The position numbers and the translations under genes are program-made. From Pseudomonas hormoni (GTDB lineage Bacteria; Pseudomonadota; Gammaproteobacteria; Pseudomonadales; Pseudomonadaceae): a stretch of DNA of 64,000 nt. This document shows, one piece after another, positions 25,958 to 35,029 of this stretch. The stretch is taken from NCBI RefSeq assembly GCF_018502625.1, contig NZ_CP075566.1, positions 129,001 through 193,000 of the forward strand, read 5' to 3'. Positions within the stretch are counted from its first letter, which is position 1, and every line of letters begins with the position of its first letter. Below the pieces are notes generated by a model, which was given only the letters and a program-made list of their open reading frames with translations, had not been told where the DNA came from and made no database searches.

Positions 25958-28591
25958 ATGGATGGTCAGGCGATTCAAGGCGGAGCTTCAACGAGTACGG
26001 AGGCAGCGGCACTGGCGTCAATCCTAGTGTGGTCGATGGACTGCCCTCCGTGGCAGAGAGATGCTCTACGGCGCCTGTATCTAAACGGCGCTCTTACGGA
26101 AGATGATTACACTGATTTAGTTGCGATTTGTAAGGGCCTGAATACCGGGCAACCCCTCGAAGCAATGCATTTGAAGGATCCGAGTGCCGGTGGTGCCATT
26201 GTTAACTTGCGTCAACTTCATGGTCTAGCAAACGTAAACGCTTTGGCTGCGGGTGAGCGGCTTGTGTTTTCCAAGCGTGGGCTGACAGTCGTCTATGGCG
26301 ATAATGGCGCTGGTAAATCTGGCTACGCGAGGGTGCTAAAGCACCTCTGCCGAGCTAGGATCCCAAAGGGTGATACGGTCCTTACGAATGTTTACGCCAA
26401 TAATGTCGGTAAGCCGTCCGCTCAAGTTGACTTTTTGGTAGGTGGCCATAATCAAACTGCTTCGTGGGTGCTTGGGCAGCAATCTGACTCAAGACTGTCT
26501 GCTGTGAGCGTATTCGATAGCAGCACGGCTAATGTGCATGTCGACAGCACCAATAATCTGGCTTACACACCTGTCCCCCTCCAAATGTTGGCTTCATTAG
26601 CAGACGCCTGTAAGGATTTGAAAACCAAGCTTGGAAACGAAATCTCTGTCATCCAGGCTAAGACTCCTGCTGTGCTGCTGACGCCGGCCTGCTCGTCTTC
26701 GACAATGGTCGGTCGCTTGATTTCATCTCTCTCCCACAAAACAAAAGTTGTCTCGATTGAAAGCGGAGCGGGGGTATCCGAGCTGGAGGAGGTGCGTCTT
26801 GAGGAAATACAACGGGATCTTAGCTCTGATCCTGTTCGACTGTCTCGTCAGTTAACCGTGCAAAAAACACGTATCGAAGCAGACATTTCTAGGCTGAATT
26901 CGATGGTGCATGCAGGTGCTACCACTGTAGGACAGTCGCTGTTGAGTCTCAGGGATGCTTTTGCGACAGCGGAAGCAGCCGCGTTGACTGCTTCGAATGA
27001 TTTGTTCTCCGATGAACCGTTGCCTGATGTCGGTTCCCCGGTATGGCGCTTACTTTGGTCAGCGGCTCGGGAGTATTCAAAGCTGTCGGCTTACAAAGGT
27101 AAGGCGTTTCCGGTGGTTGCTGACGGAGCCCTATGTCCCTTGTGCCAACAAATCCTTGGCGAGGAAGCGATCAAGCGTTTTCAGACCTTCGAGCTATTTG
27201 TGAAAGACGAAAGCAAGCGGCAAGAGAAGGTTGCAAAGGACGCGTTTGACGAAGCTTTGAAGGTAGTAACTGATGCAATTCCGAAAGCTCGGACAATTCC
27301 GACTATGGTCGCATGGTATCGCGATGACCTTGCGCAACCAGAGCTAGCGTCCACTCTACGCGCCACAATCGTAAAGATTGCTTGGCGGCTCCGGGCGCTT
27401 TCTCGGTTGTCGAGTTCTGAGCAACTCATCACGTTGCCACCTATGCCAGATTCTCCGTCGATTCAGCTAAGCGCGCTTGTGGACTCAATTAGCCTTCGTG
27501 CATCTGTGCTTTTGACCGAAAATGACTCCAAGGAACGGAAGGCGCTAATCGCTGAGCGCGATGAGCTGCTAGATCGGAAATGGCTGTCAACGATGAAGGA
27601 GGATGTGCTTCTTCAAATTGAGCGTTTAAAAGAGATTGAGGCCCTAAATGGATTTGTTAAAAGCACGCATGCGAACCGCATCACTGCTTTGAGTACAGAC
27701 GTAGCGCGCACGCATGTCACTGCACACCTGAAGGCTTGCTTTACCACCGAAGTGGAGAAGCTCGGTGTATCGAACTTAGAAATTGAGCTTCAGCAAGCTA
27801 AATCATCGGCGGGCGTGCCGCAGTTTCAAATTCGCCTCACGGGAATGCCTGATCAGCCGGTTGGTAAGGTTCTTAGTGAAGGCGAGCATCGCTGTATAGC
27901 TCTCGCGGCGTTTCTAGCGGAGCTTGCAACCACCGATTCACACTCCGCGATTGTGTTTGATGATCCTGTCTCCTCGCTTGATCATATGCATAGGCAATCT
28001 GTAGCGGCGAGATTGGCGGAAGAAGCCAGGCGTCGGCAGGTCATTGTTTTCACGCATGACATGGCGTTTCTCTTATTGATTGATGAGGAATGCCGGGGAA
28101 AGGATGGGGTCGACGACGTTCCTGTGCTTTATCGGCTTATCAGTCGAGGCCCTACGGCCGCAGGATTTTGTAACGAGGATCCACCTACTGATGTGATGCC
28201 GCTAGACAAAGTGATTGGGGGAATGAGTCGCCACCTAGTGAATGTTTCAGTCCTTCATGCGCGTGGTGACCAGGCACGCTGGCAGGATGAGGTCAAACTC
28301 TTCCAAGTATCACTTCGAAACACCTGGGAGCGGGCCGTAGAGGAAGTAGTTCGGCCTGTAATCAAGCGCTTGGCTCGAAAGGTCGACACAACTGGACTGA
28401 TGAAGCTCACTGTTTTGACTGCAAACGATTGCAGTGAGATGAGGATCGCCTATGGACGATGTTCTGCATTGCTGCACAGTCAGCCTGGGGAGCTGAGGGC
28501 GGCACTTCCCACCCCAGGAGCAATACAAAGTGAGATAGATGCGCTCTCCGGGTGGATCACTTCAATCCGCCAGAGACAGGAGCAAATTTGA
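25958..28591 (+). CDS. AAA_13/RloC-PrrC-like ATPase
   Basis: SMC/ABC-type ATPase of 877 residues from ATG 25958, chosen for its GAAAGGACT ribosome site over the upstream TTG-type extension. Walker A GDNGAGKSG lies near 114, coiled-coil segments near 270-330 and 390-600 surround a CPLCQ zinc-hook-like motif at 392, an ABC-type signature LSEGEH lies near 640, and Walker B IVFDDPVSSLD near 665. This is the plan of RloC/PrrC-type and related defence ATPases. Near the C-terminus GRCSALLHSQP (about 832-842) is an R-x5-H motif like HEPN or anticodon-nuclease sites, so it might carry its own RNase. Partner candidate: the divergent HEPN gene. Confidence 0.85.
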   Translation: MDGQAIQGGASTSTEAAALASILVWSMDCPPWQRDALRRLYLNGALTEDDYTDLVAICKGLNTGQPLEAMHLKDPSAGGAIVNLRQLHGLANVNALAAGERLVFSKRGLTVVYGDNGAGKSGYARVLKHLCRARIPKGDTVLTNVYANNVGKPSAQVDFLVGGHNQTASWVLGQQSDSRLSAVSVFDSSTANVHVDSTNNLAYTPVPLQMLASLADACKDLKTKLGNEISVIQAKTPAVLLTPACSSSTMVGRLISSLSHKTKVVSIESGAGVSELEEVRLEEIQRDLSSDPVRLSRQLTVQKTRIEADISRLNSMVHAGATTVGQSLLSLRDAFATAEAAALTASNDLFSDEPLPDVGSPVWRLLWSAAREYSKLSAYKGKAFPVVADGALCPLCQQILGEEAIKRFQTFELFVKDESKRQEKVAKDAFDEALKVVTDAIPKARTIPTMVAWYRDDLAQPELASTLRATIVKIAWRLRALSRLSSSEQLITLPPMPDSPSIQLSALVDSISLRASVLLTENDSKERKALIAERDELLDRKWLSTMKEDVLLQIERLKEIEALNGFVKSTHANRITALSTDVARTHVTAHLKACFTTEVEKLGVSNLEIELQQAKSSAGVPQFQIRLTGMPDQPVGKVLSEGEHRCIALAAFLAELATTDSHSAIVFDDPVSSLDHMHRQSVAARLAEEARRRQVIVFTHDMAFLLLIDEECRGKDGVDDVPVLYRLISRGPTAAGFCNEDPPTDVMPLDKVIGGMSRHLVNVSVLHARGDQARWQDEVKLFQVSLRNTWERAVEEVVRPVIKRLARKVDTTGLMKLTVLTANDCSEMRIAYGRCSALLHSQPGELRAALPTPGAIQSEIDALSGWITSIRQRQEQI

Positions 28592-28692
28592 TCGAAGCTA
28601 CCGATGTCACCGTTATGTCAGGTTGGTGTCGTGTCAGCAGAGCTGATGGCTTTTCATAATGGGTCACATCTAAGCGTACTGGTGAAGCAATC

Positions 28693-29379
28693 ATGAATGA
28701 CTCATCCTCCCAAGCACGACTCCTTACCCTCGACGAGTTAGCCGCCTTAATCAAAGCGTGGCGGGAAATCCGCCAGTGGTCTCAAGAAACACTGGCTGAG
28801 TTATCAGGCCTCAGTGTTCGCACGATCCAGAGAACGGAGCGCGGAAAGCCTTCGAGTCTGGATACGAGACGAGCGTTGGCGGGGGCCTTCGAATTTGAGG
28901 ACATCGATTTGCTTAACAAGCCTTTGCTTATCCCAACTGACGAGCAGTTAGCCGAGGCCAAAGTCAAGTTTGATGAAGCCCATGTCACCTTGCAGGCGAA
29001 CCCAATTGGGAGCGGAAGGATATTTGCCAAGCTTGTGCAGGACTGCCACATGGACCTGACAGAGCCTGCATTTGAACTTGACTCAGAGGCTAGTGAGGTT
29101 TTTGCGGCTATGGTGGATTATTTACGAGAATATCGGGACTGCGCCGAGCACTATAGCGAAGTAGAAAAATTAATGGTTCACCGCGAGTTTGAGGATTACC
29201 TAAGCCAGCTTCACGTTCTAGGTGTGTCTATGCGTTACGCAACCCGGAATGTAAAAATGCGGTTTGGCGGTCCTACCGGTGATCCGCTTGCCGTCCAAAT
29301 TTTGTATTTGGTTGGATTTGCGGTTGGGCAGGAGCCAGAGTCGTTTGCAACCCCAAAAACCGGGAGCATTGGTTTGTGA
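28693..29379 (+). CDS. XRE-family transcriptional regulator
   Basis: Protein of 228 residues. The N-terminal helix-turn-helix (about 14-70) reads LAALIKAWREIRQWSQETLAELSGLSVRTIQRTERGKPSSLDTRRALA; the C-terminal 150 residues form an unrecognised, mainly helical domain. It lies 101 bases downstream of the ATPase gene on the same strand and may regulate that locus. No operator was identified with confidence. Confidence 0.85.
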   Translation: MNDSSSQARLLTLDELAALIKAWREIRQWSQETLAELSGLSVRTIQRTERGKPSSLDTRRALAGAFEFEDIDLLNKPLLIPTDEQLAEAKVKFDEAHVTLQANPIGSGRIFAKLVQDCHMDLTEPAFELDSEASEVFAAMVDYLREYRDCAEHYSEVEKLMVHREFEDYLSQLHVLGVSMRYATRNVKMRFGGPTGDPLAVQILYLVGFAVGQEPESFATPKTGSIGL

Positions 29380-29769
29380 CGTTGATCGCAGGCATTAAAA
29401 AAGGCGCCTGAGACCTATCAAACCCACTGGCCCGTCCCCGCTTCGCGGGATTCATTCCGACTGTCTTTCACTTTTAGGACTGTTACCGCGTTCCTCGAAC
29501 GATGCCAGAACCTAATCGAGCCGGTCTGCAAATTTCTTGGCGTTAATGCGCCCCTGGTTTTGCTTTGGCCACTAAGCATCACATGCGGTGTGGATGCTAG
29601 AGGCATCCCACTAAGCTTCCTGCTGTAATGAGTCCATCCCAGCGGCATCGTTTGCGCGAACTTTCTGTATGACGAGGCGTATCTGCCTTCTGCGAAGTCG
29701 CCTCTGATTCGCGCCCCTTAACCATCTGAGAAAGGATAAAGTTTACGTTTCTCTGTGTGGGCGCATTAA
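29380..29769. other. Intergenic interval with hairpin
   Basis: No gene. At 29425-29453 CTGGCCC.TCC leads into a CCCGC/GCGGG hairpin, a layout like that after both resolvase copies, but without a T-run. No further structure seen. Confidence 0.4.
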
Positions 29770-30342
29770 ATGGATTTTGAAAACAAACCTTGGCATATCG
29801 CGGTAGCTTTGACATTGGTCATGTCACTAGCAACAGGTCTTGGCAATCTAGGTTCTTCGTATTTGTTGATCTCGGCAAAAAATCGTGAGGAAATCGATAA
29901 GGCCGAGATTGCACGAAAAGCAAAGGGAGCCGAAATGCACTGCGAAAAGCTGCGGGAGGCCGCATCGCTAGCTGCTGAGATAGAATTCAGTGCCGATAGA
30001 GGATACCCAAACATCGTGCGTCTCTCCGATGTAATGACCGGGGCAACAGCTGAACAGCTGAGGAAGGTGCCCGATCAGCAGGTCATTGATGAACTACTTG
30101 CATATGAGAAACGAGCTTCTGCCCTGATTCCTCTTCTGACGGAAGAGGAGGCAGCTCTTCTGAATAGAATTACACTGCATCATGATGTCGTTACTCAATT
30201 GCGGACAAGCAAGGTTCCAGTGGAACAGCGGGTGTCGCCGCGTGATGGCGGTTTTAATGCAAATAGTGAGTTGAATGACATTCGTCTCAGTAGTTCTGAG
30301 CTTGCCGCTGCGTATAGGCTTCGTTGTACTTATGATCAATAA
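29770..30342 (+). CDS. Hypothetical protein with N-terminal membrane helix
   Basis: Protein of 190 residues. One hydrophobic helix (about residues 9-35, AVALTLVMSLATGLGNLGSSYLLI) is followed by a charged helical segment (NREEIDKAEIARKAKGAEMH...EKLREAASLAAEI) and a soluble domain of unknown type. No family is recognised. It stands 56-68 bases before the HNH gene and may be its partner. Confidence 0.7.
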   Translation: MDFENKPWHIAVALTLVMSLATGLGNLGSSYLLISAKNREEIDKAEIARKAKGAEMHCEKLREAASLAAEIEFSADRGYPNIVRLSDVMTGATAEQLRKVPDQQVIDELLAYEKRASALIPLLTEEEAALLNRITLHHDVVTQLRTSKVPVEQRVSPRDGGFNANSELNDIRLSSSELAAAYRLRCTYDQ

Positions 30343-30410
30343 ATCGAGTGCCTTGGGTTGATCAAAAGTTGACCTGCATATATTGTAGTGTTTAGTGCTT
30401 GGCTTCAGTG

Positions 30411-31598
30411 ATGGATAGGGCGAAGGAAATGGAATATAAAACAGAAGAAAAGAGTTTTGATAATTATTTGATTAATTTGCGCGGCTTCAAAATGAAGGAG
30501 TTCGAACTGTCGACAAAGTACAAGGGCGCGAAAACTGGAGTTGAGCGAATTTCTGTTCAAAGAGAGTTGGCCGATCTTAGTGTGGAAGTAAAAAATCTAA
30601 AAAACTCACTGATGATGGAGTCTAGAAATTACGATGTCTTTCGTAGCAGCCCGGAACTGAAGGTGGAAATTTTTGAGAGAGAAAATCCGGAGCCATCGAT
30701 GCCTGAGCGATGCCGTCACTCTGATACTGTCGTTAGATTGCGTAGCTTTGAAGATGGTTCCAAGCAATTAGTCTCTCAATGTACTGGTTGCGGAATCCAA
30801 ACTCGCAGTCATCGAAAAAATTCAGTTCCTGATTGGACTAAAGTTGAGGTATTCAATGAGGTCTTTCCTCAGCCGCATGAGGATGAGCACGCCCGATGGA
30901 CTGCCGCTAGATATAAAGTGATTACAGATGCAATGCATGAAGGTAGCGAGATTCCGGATTTTGATGATGCGGGGTTTCGTGCTGGTTATGAGTTAAAAAA
31001 TCCAAGGCCACCTTTCGCAACGCAATGCGAGCACGCAGAGTTTGTCCATACCAAAAGGATATACCCAAGTGGAGCCAGTGCCGTAGTTGCTCAGTGTAAA
31101 TCTTGCGGACACCATATAAAAACGATCTCAAAAAAAGATCTAAAGGATGCCGAGTCTTTGTCTGCTTTTGATGAGGGGCAGAAGAATCGGTTCAACGCGA
31201 TTGCATCAAATTGGCACGAAGCATTCAGTGTTGCATGGAAAAAAGCTCACTCAGAGTATGTGTCTAAAACGCAAAGTCAAATCTGGAATGGCGAAATTAA
31301 ATACCAGGATAATACTCGGTTCGGAACGTACTACGTTTCTGAAGAGTGGTTTAGAACCCGCTTAAGAATTTTGGATAGGGACAATGGAGAGTGCCAAGCA
31401 TGTATGGGAGTAGCTCAATGCGTGCACCATATTGTTTATGAACGATTAGGCTGTGAAAACGATTTAGACCTGATTGCTCTATGCAACCAGTGCCATGACA
31501 AGGTACACAAAATTCAACGCGGTTATCCATGGCAGTTTCGTCTGACTCCATCTGAAATTAGAGGGCTCCAGACCGAAGAGAAGTGGAATGATGCCTAG
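30411..31598 (+). CDS. HNH endonuclease with two zinc-ribbon repeats
   Basis: Protein of 395 residues from ATG 30411; TTG 30399 and ATG 30429 are alternatives with no better ribosome site. Two internal repeats each have a C-x-H then C-x-x-C layout: CRHSDTVV...QCTGCG (about 100-132) and CEHAEFVH...QCKSCG (about 204-235). The C-terminus is an HNH nuclease: CQACMGVAQCVHHIVYERL..NDLDLIALCNQCHDKVH (about 331-370), with the paired Cys and His-His-Asn-His residues in place. The N-terminal helix-rich part is unrecognised. Its place in the island suggests a defence or mobile-element nuclease. Confidence 0.82.
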   Translation: MDRAKEMEYKTEEKSFDNYLINLRGFKMKEFELSTKYKGAKTGVERISVQRELADLSVEVKNLKNSLMMESRNYDVFRSSPELKVEIFERENPEPSMPERCRHSDTVVRLRSFEDGSKQLVSQCTGCGIQTRSHRKNSVPDWTKVEVFNEVFPQPHEDEHARWTAARYKVITDAMHEGSEIPDFDDAGFRAGYELKNPRPPFATQCEHAEFVHTKRIYPSGASAVVAQCKSCGHHIKTISKKDLKDAESLSAFDEGQKNRFNAIASNWHEAFSVAWKKAHSEYVSKTQSQIWNGEIKYQDNTRFGTYYVSEEWFRTRLRILDRDNGECQACMGVAQCVHHIVYERLGCENDLDLIALCNQCHDKVHKIQRGYPWQFRLTPSEIRGLQTEEKWNDA

Positions 31599-31813
31599 GA
31601 CTGGCGTAGTCGCATGATGGCATCTGTGAGAGCTTTAGCATTAGTGTCCAGCGTCTCCATGGCAACCATTGCGTTAGTGGCGACACTCCCTACTCCATTC
31701 TCTGACAGCCACTTGGTAACTTCTTCTATGGCAGCAGCTAGGGCGTGCTGGTTGTGCAGGAGCAATGTCAGTGCGTCTGCCGTTGCGATCTCGCTTTCTG
31801 GTCTATCTGACAT
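31595..31813 (-). CDS. Small hypothetical helical protein (72 aa)
   Basis: From ATG 31813 with an AAGGA ribosome site (a longer frame to 32098 is rejected). Alanine- and leucine-rich amphipathic helices (TLLLHNQHALAAAIEEVTKWL, ETLDTNAKALTDAIMRLRQ); no signal peptide. It converges with the HNH gene, the stops overlapping by four bases. Function unknown. Confidence 0.65.
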   Translation of the reverse strand: MSDRPESEIATADALTLLLHNQHALAAAIEEVTKWLSENGVGSVATNAMVAMETLDTNAKALTDAIMRLRQS

Positions 31814-32306
31814 AGCTATAGTCCTTGAGTGATGTTGTAGGGATCCTAGTTTATCTTTCTGCTGGCCGGGGCGCTTTTCATACACCTGCCCAATTGTTTG
31901 CATTCGACCTGACGAGTCATTTACACCGGATTTGACCGGCGCGCTTCCTAGTAATGACGGGCAGTAGCCGACCAAAGCGGATGGTGAAAAAACTTGCCTC
32001 CACTTACTCCTTTGCACGGACCGGAGATACAGGCCCGTTCGCACGACCGTTATTTGCGAACGTCCACAATGACTTGGCCTCCACCTGGCAATCAGCAAGA
32101 AACAAGCTGAACGGTCATCAAACCGGCACCTTTGTGACGCAGCAACCTCGAAGAGTTACTACGTGCTTGATCTGCTTTTTAATCAGCCGGCATTAGTTCA
32201 GCCACAGCTAGTGCTTGTTAGAAAGAACGATGGTTTATGCTCAGCCTCATCGAGCAATCAGGTCGCGTATACAGACTGGCCTCATAGGCGAACGCTGACG
32301 AGATGC
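31814..32306. other. Gene-free interval
   Basis: No gene supported. It contains IS-end relic copy C (31891-31939). The flank GTAATGACGGGCAGTAGCCGACC resembles sequence next to other scars in the window, so the stretch looks like insertion debris. Confidence 0.45.
31891..31939 (-). repeat. IS-end relic, copy C (inverted)
   Basis: The reverse complement begins GGTCAAATCCGG and continues through ...GGTCGAATGCAAA. It aligns with the first half of copy B (11663) and with copy A (9862). Its orientation is opposite to both. Confidence 0.65.
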
Positions 32307-32486
32307 TTACCTAACCTCTGAGTTTTCAGCATCTTGGGCAAAAGTATGAGAGGCCGCCTCTATCCGCTCTTCGAGTTGGGCAATGTAGGTTTTAGCGTCC
32401 TCTAGGCTGGGGAACGAAACTGCCGTTTCGCCTAGCCAAACTTTGCAACCGCTTCCTTGCTCATTTGTTTCAATAGTGATTTTCAT
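32307..32486 (-). CDS. Small hypothetical protein (59 aa)
   Basis: From ATG 32486 with an AAAGGG ribosome site. Beta strands (KITIETNEQGSGCKVWLG, TAVSFPS) followed by a helix (LEDAKTYIAQLEERIEAAS). It resembles small Pseudomonas proteins of unknown role; no motif is recognised. Confidence 0.6.
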   Translation of the reverse strand: MKITIETNEQGSGCKVWLGETAVSFPSLEDAKTYIAQLEERIEAASHTFAQDAENSEVR

Positions 32487-32588
32487 CTGCCAACCCTTTG
32501 CTGTTGAGGTGGCGGAGGGTAGCGCATTTTTTAGATGATTCAAAATGTATCAGAGGCTCTATATCAAGCCTTTCAAGGCGATTCAATA

Positions 32589-33374
32589 TCATTCTTTAGA
32601 CTTCGTTAAGTCTTTCTCCAGGTGATCAAGCAGCGACGCCAATTTCAGCTCGGCATCAGCCAACGCCTGTTCTGACGCGACTTTCCAGTAGGGTGCGATT
32701 TCGAGCAAATCCGGTTCCGCCTCGGCCCGCAGGCACCATTGATGATGATCGTGCCATGAGCCGAGCGACGCTTGTACCGACTTCAATTGAGCCCTGGATT
32801 TTGCCTTGAGCGGTGACAGTGTCGGAAACGCATCGGAGAGGTATCTTGCGTTTTTTACGATGATCCTCAGCTCGTGCCGGTCAAAATGTTGATCCCGAAG
32901 TCCAGCAATCAACTGAGTGATTCTTTTTTTCAGGGCTTTCTCAATCTGTCTTTTTACATCAACAAGCTCACCCGCTCGCTCGGCAGTCCTGAACAACTCT
33001 GGCCATCGATCCAGTTCGCCAAACAGTTTGTCGAGCAGTGGGCTACCGATGATCTTCCGATATTGTCCTGTCAAGGTTGCACTTCGGCTCATCGCTTGGC
33101 GCGAGTACCCCATTTTCCGAAGCTCATCAACGATGACCTCCAGATCCCTCGTGGGAGTCGTCGCTCTGCCAACCTCTGCGGCGGCCTGATTCAATTCGAT
33201 AACCTCCGGCATGTTGCGCAGCGGTCGCAGAAGGCTTCGTATTTTCCGAACTGTAATCCTCAGGTCATGCAGCGCTTCGCTGTCACTGTTGGCTTGCAGT
33301 CGAGCGCGCGAGTGATAGAGGGAGACCTCCAGGGAAATGATCTGTGCCACAAAATCGTCGACAAAAGACATCAT
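32589..33374 (-). CDS. CHAD-domain protein
   Basis: Protein of 261 residues from ATG 33374 (GAGG site; the upstream extension is rejected). It is an all-helical CHAD domain with conserved basic positions: ALHDLRITVRKIRSLLRPLR (about 32-51), RDLEVIVDEL (about 74), ELRIIVKNARYLSDAF (about 175) and LGSWHDHHQW (about 210). CHAD proteins bind polyphosphate through these His, Arg and Lys residues. It is divergent from the ParA-like gene, with 155 bases between starts, and the pair looks co-regulated. Confidence 0.9.
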   Translation of the reverse strand: MMSFVDDFVAQIISLEVSLYHSRARLQANSDSEALHDLRITVRKIRSLLRPLRNMPEVIELNQAAAEVGRATTPTRDLEVIVDELRKMGYSRQAMSRSATLTGQYRKIIGSPLLDKLFGELDRWPELFRTAERAGELVDVKRQIEKALKKRITQLIAGLRDQHFDRHELRIIVKNARYLSDAFPTLSPLKAKSRAQLKSVQASLGSWHDHHQWCLRAEAEPDLLEIAPYWKVASEQALADAELKLASLLDHLEKDLTKSKE

Positions 33375-33529
33375 CGTCCTCGCTTGTGAGTGAGTTTGCA
33401 GAGCGTAGCAGAGCAACTGTTCGTTGCAGCCATTGCACACGGGCACTGCAATATAAAATTCATCAAGCTGCCGCTGTAGATTCGCGGGAAATCGATAGAC
33501 TGGAATCTTTTGCCGCAGGAATGCTGTTG

Positions 33530-34303
33530 ATGCGTCGTGTTGTTTTCAATCAAAAAGGTGGGGTAGGCAAGTCGAGTATTGTTTGCAACCTAGCTGCTGC
33601 AAGCGCAATGGAAGGTTACCGGACACTCGTTGTCGACCTGGATGCCCAGGCCAACTCGACGTATTACCTCACCGGCCTGACTGGGGATGATATCCCGGTG
33701 GGCATTGCGGATTTTTTCAAGCAAACGCTGTCTTCTGGGCCGGCAGCCAAAAAAAGCCGCGCTCATATCGTTGAGACACCCTACGACAATCTTCACCTCA
33801 TCACTGCCAGCGGCGAACTTGCGGATTTGCAGCCCAAGCTGGAAGCCAAGTTCAAGATAAACAAGCTGCGCCGGCTGCTGGACGATATTTCCCAGGATTA
33901 CGACCGGGTTTACATCGATACGCCTCCAGCGATGAACTTCTATACGTTCAGTGCACTCATCGCAGCGGATGCGGTTTTGATTCCATTTGATTGCGATACC
34001 TTCGCTCGTCAGGCGTTGTACCAGGTGCTGGCACAGGTGGCAGAACTTCAGGCTGACCATAATGAATCCCTGGTCGTTGAAGGAATTGTCATCAATCACT
34101 ACGTCAGCACCACTGGCTTTCACCGCAATCTGGTCGAGGAACTCATCGCGGAAGGGCTGCCGATTCTTCCTGTGTATCTCGGCAGCTCGGTGAAGATGCG
34201 TGAATCTCATGAGCGCTGCCAACCTTTGATTTATCTCGACCGGCATCACAAGCTGACAGGCCAGTTTGTTGATCTCTTGCACGTACTGGAGGAGACAGAC
34301 TGA
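33530..34303 (+). CDS. ParA-family ATPase
   Basis: Deviant Walker A ATPase of 257 residues. The start ATG 33530 places FNQKGGVGKSS at residues 5-15, as usual for the family; longer frames are rejected. The Walker A' motif DLDAQANSTYYLTGL and the Walker B region YDRVYIDTPPAMNFYTF follow. No ParB or centromere-like repeats are seen, so it is an orphan ParA, probably positioning a protein complex rather than a plasmid. Divergent from CHAD and followed by a phosphatase-like gene. Confidence 0.9.
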   Translation: MRRVVFNQKGGVGKSSIVCNLAAASAMEGYRTLVVDLDAQANSTYYLTGLTGDDIPVGIADFFKQTLSSGPAAKKSRAHIVETPYDNLHLITASGELADLQPKLEAKFKINKLRRLLDDISQDYDRVYIDTPPAMNFYTFSALIAADAVLIPFDCDTFARQALYQVLAQVAELQADHNESLVVEGIVINHYVSTTGFHRNLVEELIAEGLPILPVYLGSSVKMRESHERCQPLIYLDRHHKLTGQFVDLLHVLEETD

Positions 34304-34428
34304 ATCGGTACGGGCACTGAAAGAATTCGAAACAGTGCATTCCATCGACTTGAGGCCAGGCGGTCAAAAACGCTGCTTAACTGAGCTTTGTCGTTTTTTC
34401 AGATCACTGTCCGAGCGGGGGGAAAGAA

Positions 34429-34842
34429 ATGGCTGACAAATTCCGGGTGCTGTTTGTCTGCGCCAAAAATGATGTCCGTTCCTTGCTGGCCGAATCGCTG
34501 CTTCGCCACACTGACTCATCAAACTTCGAAGCTTTCAGCGCTGGCCTCGAACCCGGCGAGATTGATCCTCGAACCCTGGAGTCTCTCGAACACATAGGCA
34601 TAGAAACAAACGGTCTACGTAGCAAATCGATTAATGAGTTTGAAGGGCAACAGTTTCACTACGTGATCACACTGTGTGATAAATCCTCCGAAGAAGCTTC
34701 ACGGATGCCGTCTTCCGATGAGGTGATCGTGTGGAGTTTTGAAGACCCGACCACCAGTGAGAAACATGAGCCTTTCCGGCATGCACTCCAAGAGATTCAC
34801 GACCGCATCAAAATGTTCGTCACAGTGAAGACAAGGCAGTGA
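34429..34842 (+). CDS. Low-molecular-weight phosphatase/arsenate-reductase-like protein
   Basis: Protein of 137 residues with the N-terminal P-loop VCAKNDVRS (C-x5-R-S, residues 10-18) and the C-terminal acidic FEDPTTS (Asp-Pro general acid, about 104) of the LMW-PTP/ArsC fold. No arsenic resistance genes are near, so protein-tyrosine phosphatase or another thiol-phosphate function is equally possible. It lies 125 bases after the ParA gene on the same strand. Confidence 0.87.
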   Translation: MADKFRVLFVCAKNDVRSLLAESLLRHTDSSNFEAFSAGLEPGEIDPRTLESLEHIGIETNGLRSKSINEFEGQQFHYVITLCDKSSEEASRMPSSDEVIVWSFEDPTTSEKHEPFRHALQEIHDRIKMFVTVKTRQ

Positions 34843-35029
34843 GCTTGCATCAGCGATAACGACTCCGAGCTGTTTTTAGCCGTGCATTCCAATGGCCACT
34901 ACTGGCGGATTACTGCCTGTCGTGTGGGTAGCAACCGACCCTGCGTGTACGTTACCGCGAGGCTTACGGCCCTTATGACCAAGCAAAAATTGTGAATTAG
35001 CTTGAATTGATAAAAATCCGTAGCGTGCA

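Noticed and set aside
33344..33529. Upstream extension of the ParA gene
   Set aside because: It overlaps the CHAD gene start; the ParA fold needs the Walker motif near residue 10, which ATG 33530 provides.
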